64,000 nt of DNA from Alphaproteobacteria bacterium (lineage in GTDB: Bacteria; Pseudomonadota; Gammaproteobacteria; Burkholderiales; Burkholderiaceae_C): contig JASGCM010000010.1 of the NCBI GenBank assembly GCA_030054175.1, forward strand, positions 1 to 64,000. The letters run 5' to 3'. Positions 28,070 through 34,863 of this stretch are shown piece after piece. Positions within the stretch are counted from its first letter, which is position 1. Each line of letters begins with the position of its first letter. Below the pieces are notes generated by a model. That model saw only the letters and a list, made by a program, of their open reading frames with translations, had not been told where the DNA came from and made no database searches. The position numbers were made by a program, and so were the translations under genes.

Positions 28070-28293
28070 GATTTTCCCCTTTGTTTTAATTGATATAACA
28101 CGGCAAAAAAATAAATCAAGCTTATCAGTCCGAGCGTTAAATATTTTGTCTGATTCAGTAGTTCGGCATATTCACTTCCAATGCCAATGTAATTAGCGAT
28201 CAGTTGAAATATCTTCAGCATCACACCGATGAGAAATCCAATCAGAATCGGCCCGCCAAAAAATTTCCAGTCAAGTTTTTTGTGTACTTTCAT
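28066..28293 (-). CDS. small two-helix membrane protein
   Basis: 75 residues with two predicted transmembrane helices (GGPILIGFLIGVMLKIFQLI and LTLGLISLIYFFAVLY) and a basic N-terminus MKVHKK. The start overlaps the stop of the upstream repeat protein and the stop overlaps the ATG of the secreted protein (ATGA at both ends), so the three form one operon. Function unknown. Confidence 0.65.
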   Translation of the reverse strand: MKVHKKLDWKFFGGPILIGFLIGVMLKIFQLIANYIGIGSEYAELLNQTKYLTLGLISLIYFFAVLYQLKQRGKS

Positions 28294-28937
28294 AGTGTCG
28301 ACCTCTTTTTCTTTTCAGTGGAAATTGCAAATTGATTTTTTAAAGATTGTTGATCCAACTTGGTCTGCCATTCAGCCTGTCGTTTCTTAAACAAAAATCG
28401 AACATCCTCGTTTTCATCCTTCAATCCACGTTCGATCTGAGCAGGTGTGGGGGTGAAGTCGGTTCGTTCGGCAAACACACGTCGAACATCGATGTCTTTA
28501 TCCGTCAATCCTCGGTCAATTTGTTCAGGTGTTGGGATGAAGTCCTTGCCTTGGGCAAATAACCATCGAACATACTCGTCCTCATCTGTCAATCCTCGTT
28601 CAATTTGTTCAGGTGTGGGCGTGTAGTCTGTACGCTTGGAAAATTCCCACCGAACCGCCGTGTCCTGGTCCTTCAATCCCCGTTCAATTTGTTCAGGTGT
28701 TGGGATGAAGTCCTTGCGTTGGGCAAAACCTAATCTGACTATGCTGAATTTGTCTGTCAGGCCACGTTCAATTTGTTCTAGGGTCGGCGTGTAGTCTGTA
28801 CGCTTGGAAAATTCCCACCGAACCTCCAACTGTTCATTCGTCAACCCTTTCTCAATTTGTTCCGAGGTTAAAGCAATAAAATTTCGGTCAGCCAATTCTC
28901 TAACTTCTACTGAATCAAGTTTTTTGAGCGCTTCCAT
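28290..28937 (-). CDS. LRV/HEAT-like tandem repeat protein
   Basis: 215 residues built of about seven repeats of 27 residues with consensus PTPEQIERGLTDxDxxVR-x2-FAxRxDF. The alternating short helices and the D-x-x-VR pattern resemble leucine-rich-repeat-variant (LRV) or HEAT solenoids, which bind proteins. The last 40 residues are charged and repeat-free. It lies between the mobilisation accessory gene and a small membrane protein in one leftward operon of the plasmid-derived segment. Its function is unknown. Confidence 0.7.
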   Translation of the reverse strand: MEALKKLDSVEVRELADRNFIALTSEQIEKGLTNEQLEVRWEFSKRTDYTPTLEQIERGLTDKFSIVRLGFAQRKDFIPTPEQIERGLKDQDTAVRWEFSKRTDYTPTPEQIERGLTDEDEYVRWLFAQGKDFIPTPEQIDRGLTDKDIDVRRVFAERTDFTPTPAQIERGLKDENEDVRFLFKKRQAEWQTKLDQQSLKNQFAISTEKKKRSTL

Positions 28938-29340
28938 ATTGCCATCCTGTCGTTTGTGGTGCTTTTAATTCTGTATTGCTCGGCGCCACAGGCGCCGAAT
29001 TTTTCAAATCTGATTTAAGTAAAACATCAGTCCATTCAGGAAAACAAAAATCAAAATCGCTTTTCGTCATTCGCTGTTTGTAAAATTCAACAACCTTGTC
29101 CAGCGCGGCATTGTCTTTATTCAAAACATCACGCATCGCTTTCAAAGAAACCGATCCAATAATGATCTTCCGCCGCGCATCTTTTTTTCGTTCGTTTGCG
29201 TTTTTCAGTTTCTTCAATTTCAAAATTTCCGCATCTGCCTTTTTCTTTAAATCACTCATTCTTTTAATGCGGTCTTCCAGTGAGTTACTTTTATTTTCTG
29301 CTTTCACTGTTTTTTCATTTTCCTTATTTTCATTCATCAT
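28915..29340 (-). CDS. mobilisation accessory protein (small TraD/MobC-like)
   Basis: 141 residues from the ATG at 29340, preceded by a GGGGG-CAGG ribosome-binding site. The N-terminal half is a Lys-rich coiled coil (DLKKKADAEILKLKKLKNA). KKDARRKIIIGSVSLKAMRD near residues 62-81 resembles the small TraD/MobC proteins found divergent from MobQ relaxases. Position (divergent from the relaxase, facing across a putative oriT) supports this role: such proteins assist relaxosome assembly. The family call is moderate. Confidence 0.6.
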   Translation of the reverse strand: MMNENKENEKTVKAENKSNSLEDRIKRMSDLKKKADAEILKLKKLKNANERKKDARRKIIIGSVSLKAMRDVLNKDNAALDKVVEFYKQRMTKSDFDFCFPEWTDVLLKSDLKNSAPVAPSNTELKAPQTTGWQYGSAQKT

Positions 29341-29812
29341 GCCTGCCCCCTTGTTATTTAACCTATATTCATTTATATTAAATCTATAACCCGTTGTCAA
29401 TGTATATGTCTCTTTTTATATTAACTCAATCTAAAATCTGTACCTCAGCCCATTCTAAAAAAAAGGGTACAGCGCACTTAGAAGTTTCTCCCCCCTTTTC
29501 AAGGGGGGCCGTTGCGCTTCGCTCCACTAGAAACTTAGAAACCATGCGGTTTCCAGCGCGGTCAGGGCGAGCCCCGACACCCCAAAATCGGCTCCGCCGA
29601 ATGTGTGCTTTCAGCACCTCTTTTCGGAATTCTATTTGGGATGGGAGTGGGAGATTAATTTGCCGTTTTGCCAAAATCGGACGTTTTCTGAAATATGGTA
29701 GGATTTTGGCTTACTGCCCCCGTTACTTTTATGTTTTCTTCCCATTTTGCCAATTTTTGATTTATTTCAATTTTTCGCGTGGGCATGATCGTATTGCTAT
29801 GAGGGGAAACTG
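29341..29812. other. divergent intergenic region, candidate oriT
   Basis: 472 bp between the mobilisation accessory gene and the relaxase. It holds a strong hairpin CCCCCCTT-TTC-AAGGGGGG (29490-29508), flanked by inverted AAGTTTCT (29482-29489) and AGAAACTT (about 29529-29536). No gene is evident; the open frames here are antisense-type or without starts. Such inverted repeats next to a MobQ relaxase commonly mark the transfer origin, but I cannot place a nic site. Confidence 0.5.
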
Positions 29813-30868
29813 ATGGCGATCTATCACCTCACCGCAAAAATTGGAAGCAATGCCGATGGCAAAAGCGCCGCGCTCAAATGTGCATACATCACGCGCACGG
29901 GCGACTATTCCAAGAAGTCTGGAGACTGTGCATATTCGGCCAGTGGCAACATGCCCAAATGGCCCAAAGTGAATCCGCAGAAAGACCCATCTCATTATTG
30001 GAAAGCGGCGGACACCTATGAGCGAGATAACGGGCGTTTGTATCGTGAACTTGAATTTGCTTTGCCCCGTGAGTTGTCATTGGAGCAACAAAAGGAATTG
30101 GCTCATGCGTTTTCTGAAAAGGTCAGCACGCTCAAGGATGGTGCCAAACTTCCTTTCACTTTTGCTATTCATACCGACAAGGCCAACCACAATCCGCATT
30201 GCCATTTGATGATTTCGGAACGGATCAATGATGGCATCCCGCGCAACGCTTCGACCTGGTTCAAGCGAACCAATATGAAGGAACCGAAGAAGGGCGGGGC
30301 AGTCAAAACGCAGGAACTTAACGGCAAGCAATGGCTGGAACCCGTGCGCGAATTGTGGGCGACCATGGCCAACGATGCATTGAAAATGGCAGGGCATGCA
30401 GGCGTTCAAATCGATCACCGCAGTAACACAGCTCGCGGCATTGCTGAGGCCCCTTCTGCGCACCTTGGACGGGCCAGCATGCAGATGATGCGCCGTGGTG
30501 TTTATAGCCAACGTGGGCCAGAAATTTTGGCTCAGAACATCCACAGCAAAACCGCCAATCGCGTGTCCAAGTTGACGGGGAGCGGCATCAACTTTCGAGC
30601 GGCCAACATGAAGGTGGTAACCACGGCCAAGGAAATCATGAACGCGATTCTTCACGACCTCAGCCGAGCATGGGCGATTCAGCGAGAGGTGGCGGCTAGA
30701 GAACGTGAATTGATCCAAATGCTTCACGACATGGAAGCCAAAGCCTTTGAGGCGCGGATGGTGACACTGCGTGATCTGGATCGCCAACTCCACCACATCA
30801 CAACCGTGGAGCACAGCCACAGGAGACGTAGCCCCTTTGAAATTCCAAGAACCCCAAAACCGCCTTGA
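29813..30868 (+). CDS. MobQ-type (MobA/MobL) relaxase
   Basis: 351 residues containing the relaxase domain only. The N-terminal MAIYHLTAKIGSN carries the region of the first catalytic motif. SAALKCAYITRTG and YRELEFALPRELS follow, and the metal-binding histidine triad lies in HTDKANHNPHCHLMISER near residues 122-139. It would nick oriT and pilot the strand during mobilisation by a helper conjugation system. No coupling protein or complete T4SS is in the window, so the element is mobilisable rather than self-transmissible. MobA/MobL proteins with primase or helicase extensions are longer; this one ends after the relaxase and a charged helix. Confidence 0.88.
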   Translation: MAIYHLTAKIGSNADGKSAALKCAYITRTGDYSKKSGDCAYSASGNMPKWPKVNPQKDPSHYWKAADTYERDNGRLYRELEFALPRELSLEQQKELAHAFSEKVSTLKDGAKLPFTFAIHTDKANHNPHCHLMISERINDGIPRNASTWFKRTNMKEPKKGGAVKTQELNGKQWLEPVRELWATMANDALKMAGHAGVQIDHRSNTARGIAEAPSAHLGRASMQMMRRGVYSQRGPEILAQNIHSKTANRVSKLTGSGINFRAANMKVVTTAKEIMNAILHDLSRAWAIQREVAARERELIQMLHDMEAKAFEARMVTLRDLDRQLHHITTVEHSHRRRSPFEIPRTPKPP

Positions 30869-30970
30869 TAAGGTGCTACACTTTGGGTTCACAGTTTTGG
30901 AACCTTCCGCACGAGTGGAAAAACGGTTTTCTGAGAGTGGGCAAGGCTTGGCGGAGTGCTGGCAAGCTTT

Positions 30971-31084
30971 CCCGTCCACTCCGCCAATCAATGGAAAACC
31001 GTTGCGAGCCTAGGCTTGCAGCGGTTTTTTCATTTGGGCTTCAAAGGCTGTTTTTCGCGCAAGTGCTACATCTAGGTGCTACAC
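30971..31084 (+). other. attachment site region B
   Basis: CCCGTCCACTCCGCCA (30971-30986) is the tRNA-Asp 3'-end core shared with site A. Here it lies in a perfect 10-bp inverted repeat (TTGGCGGAGT at 30949-30958, ACTCCGCCAA at 30978-30987). A terminator and the GTGCTACA(C/T)-type repeats follow, immediately before the second integrase ATG at 31085. An additional GTGCTACAC is at 30873-30881. It marks the junction of elements II and III. Confidence 0.65.
30995..31030 (+). terminator. intrinsic terminator before second integrase
   Basis: AAAACCGTTGCGAGCC pairs with GGCTTGCAGCGGTTTT through two wobble pairs and ends in six T. It is homologous in position to the terminators at att A and att C. 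Confidence 0.75.
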
Positions 31085-32080
31085 ATGCCCGCGAAAACAC
31101 CCAGTCTGTACCGCAGTCGGCACGGCGTTTTTTACTTGCGCGTTTGCTTATCCGAGGCAGAACGGCGCACACCGAAATCCAAAGAGGTCTGGCGCAGCCT
31201 GCGCACGAAAGACCCGAAAATCGCCAAGGGCTTGGCTTTAAGATTCGCCATTGAAAAGAACTACGCCATGCCCACCAAGTCGCCCAAAACCATTGCCGAC
31301 GAAATTGCCAATCCGCTCAAGCACTTTGCTGCGGACGGTTCTGCCGTTGAGTTCGATGTGCGCAACCCCGAAGAGGTGAAATACGCGCAAGAATAGATGG
31401 GCAAAAAAGCAGCCGAATTTGTTGCCAAGAACACGGCCCAAGCCGTTGAAACAATGCGCGACGATGATCGCCGCTTGCTAGCAGAAACTGAACTGGAGTT
31501 CAGACGCAAGGAAGCCGAAGCCTTGCGCCATCGTGAAGCCTTGCTGGCAGCCAAGCCACCCGCAGCCCCGCCATCGCCCCTGTTCAGCAAATACAAGGAT
31601 GCGTATCTGGCACTCATCAAGAATTCAGACATCACCGAGCGCACCAAGAAGGGCTATGCGGCCAAGTTGAAGGTGTTCCAGGACTTCATTGGCAAGTCCG
31701 CCACGCTGGCCGACATCACGCCTGAAAAAATGCTGGACTTCCAGACATGGCTGGCCAAAGACGATCCACTCACCGACCGCAAGGCCATGGGCCGAGCCAA
31801 ATCAGAATCAGATGCCGTGCGCGGCTGGGTAGACGAGCAAGCCGTGGCGTTGGTGGTCGACACTAAGCACTGGACACCCAAGAACGACCTGTACCACCAT
31901 TTTGTGCAGTGGTGTGAAGGCCAAGGCCGAGGCGCAGTGGCACAGGCCGAGTTTTACAAGCGACTGGACAGGTATTTCCAAAAACAGGTGCAGGAAGACC
32001 GTCCCCGAATCAACGGACAGCGCACTTACCGCGTCAACGTGGCGGTTGACCCGCAGCCCATCCCTGACGTGGCATTCTGA
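31085..32080 (+). pseudogene. interrupted tyrosine integrase fused to primase C-terminus
   Basis: The frame begins like the intact integrase at 20065 (RHGVFYLRVCLSEAERR, VWRSLRTKD). It has an in-frame TAG at 31394-31396, then continues in the same frame through the core-binding domain (NSDITERTKKGYAAKL, LAKDDPLTDRKA, ending near 31788). The catalytic domain is missing. The last 97 residues instead look like the C-terminus of a P4/D5-type primase (NDLYHHFVQWCEGQGRG, QAEFYKRLDRYFQ). Both defects inactivate recombination, so element III cannot mobilise itself. The high similarity to the intact gene indicates recent shared ancestry. Confidence 0.8.
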
Positions 32081-32170
32081 CCTCACCGCCGACCACCGCC
32101 CACGCAAACCCGCACAACCGCCCGCCCACCAGCGGGCGGAATTGCTTTATGTGTTCACAAAACTGCCAGT

Positions 32171-32291
32171 GGTCTGGGCACGGTCTGGGCATATTTATGA
32201 CCCCAGACCGCCGCAAATCCGCATGGATGCTGGGTTTCTGTTGGTCTGGGCAGGCACTCTGACCCCAGACCAAGCCCAGACCACCCAGACC
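32171..32291. repeat. cluster of seven GGTCTGGG/CCCAGACC repeats
   Basis: GGTCTGGG occurs at 32171, 32182 and 32243; its complement CCCAGACC occurs at 32202, 32264, 32275 and 32284. The copies are irregularly spaced and in both orientations, 67 bp before an RHH gene. They could be iterons of a lost replicon, given the primase remnant upstream, or operators for the RHH protein. Confidence 0.75.
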
Positions 32292-32357
32292 GCCTTGTCA
32301 GGCTGCTGAACACATGCGCCTGCTAAAATGGATACACATTTGCACCTTGAGGAAGCC

Positions 32358-32606
32358 ATGAAAGAAGCAGGAATGCGCATCCGCATAGAGCCTGAGCTAA
32401 GGGAGGCGTTTGTTTCAGCGTGCCGAGGCCAAGCCTTGCCCGCCGCACGAGTGCTGCGCACGTTCATGAAAGAGTACGTCAGCAAGTGCGAGCGCACGCA
32501 AGGCGGGGTGCAAACCGCGACCGAGGGGGCAAGTGGCAAGGCGCGACCCCATGCCCGAAAGCCCACAGCAAAGCCCGCCACCAAAGCAACCCGCCAACCC
32601 ACATAA
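32358..32606 (+). CDS. small RHH/RelB-like DNA-binding protein
   Basis: 82 residues. MKEAGMRIRIEPELREAFVS followed by ACRGQALPAARVLRTFMKEYV fits a ribbon-helix-helix fold: one strand and two helices. A Lys/Ala/Thr-rich basic tail follows. The ATG at 32358 is chosen for the GAGG five bases upstream; ATG 32328 is an alternative. It ends 15 bp before the mod gene of the second type III system and is a likely operon regulator. Confidence 0.65.
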   Translation: MKEAGMRIRIEPELREAFVSACRGQALPAARVLRTFMKEYVSKCERTQGGVQTATEGASGKARPHARKPTAKPATKATRQPT

Positions 32607-32621
32607 GAAACGACAAGAACA

Positions 32622-34292
32622 ATGCCAACACTTCATTGGGTAGGGAAAGACAAAGTGGTGAACCACCACCACGAGGTGCCGTTCCGCTTGCTGGACAAGC
32701 AGTACACCTTCACGGCCAACGAAGGTACGCCTGCCAATTCAACTGCCAACCGCATCATTCATGGCGACAACCTGGAGGCGCTGAAAAGCCTGTTGCCTGA
32801 ATTTGAAGGCAAGGTGAACTGCATCTATATTGACCCGCCCTACAACACAGGCAACGAAGGCTGGGTGTACAACGACGCGGTGAACGACCCCAAGATCAAG
32901 AAATGGCTGGGGCAAGTGGTGGGCAAAGAAGGCGAAGATTTAAGCCGCCACGACAAATGGCTGTGCATGATGTACCCGCGCTTGAAATTGCTGCATCGCT
33001 TGCTGGCACATCAAGGAATAATTTTCGTTTCCCTTGATGACAATGAATGTGCCAACATGAAATTGATGTTAGATGAAATTTTTGGACAGCAAAATTTCTT
33101 CACAAACATAATCTGGGAAAAAAACGACAGCCCGAAAATGGATTCGACGGATTTTTCAATAAAGCACGATTACGTTCTATGTTACGCGAAATCAAAAATT
33201 GATTGCAAAATCCTTCCTATTAATTCAACAGATGAGGATACTGCACATTACAACAAGGTTGATTCTAAAGGCCGTCGGTATTATTTGAAACCCTTACGCG
33301 CCATGGGCGGACAAGGGGAAACGCGTGAGGCTAGGCCGAATTTGTACTATGCAATTGAAGCGCCAGATGGTTCTGAAATTTTTCCCAAACGAAAAGATGG
33401 AACAGACGGAGCTTGGCGATGGTCAAGAGAAAAACTTCAATCTGAATTGGACAGAATCGAGTGGTCAAATGGTAAGGGTGGGTGGTCTCCCAATTACAAA
33501 ATTTTTTTAGAGGAAACATCTACTAGACCGCCCGAATCAATTTGGTATCACTCAGAAGTCGGGAGCAATAGGACATCGAAAGCTGAAATAAATGATATTC
33601 TCATTCAAACCAATATATTTAATACTCCAAAACCTTCAAGACTTATTGAGCGAGTGCTGAGTATTTCGCTTCCAACTGACGGGATTGTTTTAGATAGCTT
33701 CGCCGGTTCTGGCACCACCGCTCACGCCGTTCTCAAACTCAACGCCCAAGACGGCGGCAACCGCCGTTTCATTCTGTGCGAGATGATGGAATATGCCGAA
33801 ACCATCACTGCCGAGCGGGTGCGCCGCGTGATGAACGGTTATGGCGAAGGCACCAAGGCCGTGGCGGGCACGGGTGGCGCGTTTGACTACTACACCGTAG
33901 GTGCAGCGTTGTTCAAGGAAGACAAGAACCTGAACGAAGATGTGGGTGCGGATGCCATTCGCCACTATGTGGCCTATACCGAGAGCATTCCACCTGCGCA
34001 GCAATGTGGCACAGACAGCCTTGTGAGCCGTTACGCGCTGGGAGCCAGCGACACAGCCCTATGGCTTTTCTATTACGAGCGCGACCGTGTGACCACGTTG
34101 AACTTGGATTTTCTCGCCAGCCTGAACATCAAGGCGTTGCTGGAGGGCGGTGCAAAAGGCGGCACAAAGCCCAAACGCAAGCGCCCCGAACACTTCATTG
34201 TCTATGCCGACAAATGCGCCTTGGACAAAGATTTTTTGACCCAGCACGGCATCACGTTCAAGCGCATCCCGCGCGACATCACGCGGTTTTAA
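32622..34292 (+). CDS. type III DNA methyltransferase (Mod), second system
   Basis: The 556-residue protein has IYIDPPYNTGNEG near residue 70 and DSFAGSGTTAHAVLKLN near 359, the beta-class order expected for type III Mod (N6-adenine). The middle section (about 33010-33690) is strikingly A+T-rich compared with the GC-rich flanks and contains the recognition domain, consistent with domain exchange. It is only distantly similar to the Mod at 6575, so the two systems should recognise different sites. Res is encoded at 34863, separated by a DUF4160/DUF2442 pair. Confidence 0.9.
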   Translation: MPTLHWVGKDKVVNHHHEVPFRLLDKQYTFTANEGTPANSTANRIIHGDNLEALKSLLPEFEGKVNCIYIDPPYNTGNEGWVYNDAVNDPKIKKWLGQVVGKEGEDLSRHDKWLCMMYPRLKLLHRLLAHQGIIFVSLDDNECANMKLMLDEIFGQQNFFTNIIWEKNDSPKMDSTDFSIKHDYVLCYAKSKIDCKILPINSTDEDTAHYNKVDSKGRRYYLKPLRAMGGQGETREARPNLYYAIEAPDGSEIFPKRKDGTDGAWRWSREKLQSELDRIEWSNGKGGWSPNYKIFLEETSTRPPESIWYHSEVGSNRTSKAEINDILIQTNIFNTPKPSRLIERVLSISLPTDGIVLDSFAGSGTTAHAVLKLNAQDGGNRRFILCEMMEYAETITAERVRRVMNGYGEGTKAVAGTGGAFDYYTVGAALFKEDKNLNEDVGADAIRHYVAYTESIPPAQQCGTDSLVSRYALGASDTALWLFYYERDRVTTLNLDFLASLNIKALLEGGAKGGTKPKRKRPEHFIVYADKCALDKDFLTQHGITFKRIPRDITRF

Positions 34293-34303
34293 GGAAGTTC
34301 ACC

Positions 34304-34561
34304 ATGCCAGTCATCAGTCGTTTTTTGGGCATCATCATTTCCATGTTTTGGAACGACCATGCGCCCTCGCACTTCCATGCCAAGTACGGCGATTTTGAAA
34401 TCACCGTGGAAATTGACAGCGGCATTGTGGAAGGCAAATTCCCGCCGCGTGCGCTCAAGCACGTGATGGAGTGGTACGGCTTGCACAAAGACGAACTCAT
34501 GCAAGACTGGGAACTGTGCCGCCAAGCCCAGCAGCCCCGCCCCATTCAACCCTTGGAATGA
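34304..34561 (+). CDS. DUF4160 family protein, putative toxin-antitoxin component
   Basis: 85 residues with the hallmark N-terminus MPVISRFLGIIISMFWND followed by HAPSHFHAKYGDFE, which is highly typical of DUF4160. The family is nearly always paired with a DUF2442 gene, as here 14 bp downstream, and the pair has been predicted to be a toxin-antitoxin module. AAGGAAG precedes the ATG, which begins 11 bp after the mod stop. The reaction is unknown. Confidence 0.85.
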   Translation: MPVISRFLGIIISMFWNDHAPSHFHAKYGDFEITVEIDSGIVEGKFPPRALKHVMEWYGLHKDELMQDWELCRQAQQPRPIQPLE

Positions 34562-34575
34562 TTTGGAGAACAGCC

Positions 34576-34863
34576 ATGATTTTGCACATCACAGAAGTGA
34601 ACTACCTGTCGGACTACAAACTCCGAGTGTCATTCAACAACGGCGAGAGCGGCGTGGCGGACTTGTCCAGCGTGGTTCACCACGGCGTATTCAAGGCATT
34701 GGAACCCCAAGAAAAATTTGCCCAAGTGGCACTGGACGAAGAGTTGGACACCGTGGTCTGGCCTGGGGGCTTGGACTTGGCTCCTGAGTTTGTGTATTTC
34801 CAGGCATTCAAAGACAAGCCCCAATACCGCGATCAGTTCAAAGCGTGGGGATACGTGTCGTAA
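34576..34863 (+). CDS. DUF2442 family protein, partner of DUF4160
   Basis: 95 residues: ITEVNYLSDYKLRVSFNNGE at the start and WPGGLDLAPEFVYFQAF near 66-82, the characteristic DUF2442 pattern. Its stop overlaps the res start by one base (TAATG), so the pair is embedded in the type III operon. If it is an antitoxin, loss of the operon would expose cells to DUF4160 activity and stabilise the island. This is inference. Confidence 0.85.
   Translation: MILHITEVNYLSDYKLRVSFNNGESGVADLSSVVHHGVFKALEPQEKFAQVALDEELDTVVWPGGLDLAPEFVYFQAFKDKPQYRDQFKAWGYVS

Noticed and set aside
29401-29812. 139-codon rightward frame before the relaxase
   Set aside because: No convincing start or domain. It contains a long hairpin and low-complexity sequence, so a transfer-origin region fits better.
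32171-32291. CRISPR-like repeats
   Set aside because: The units are 8 bp, in both orientations and irregularly spaced.
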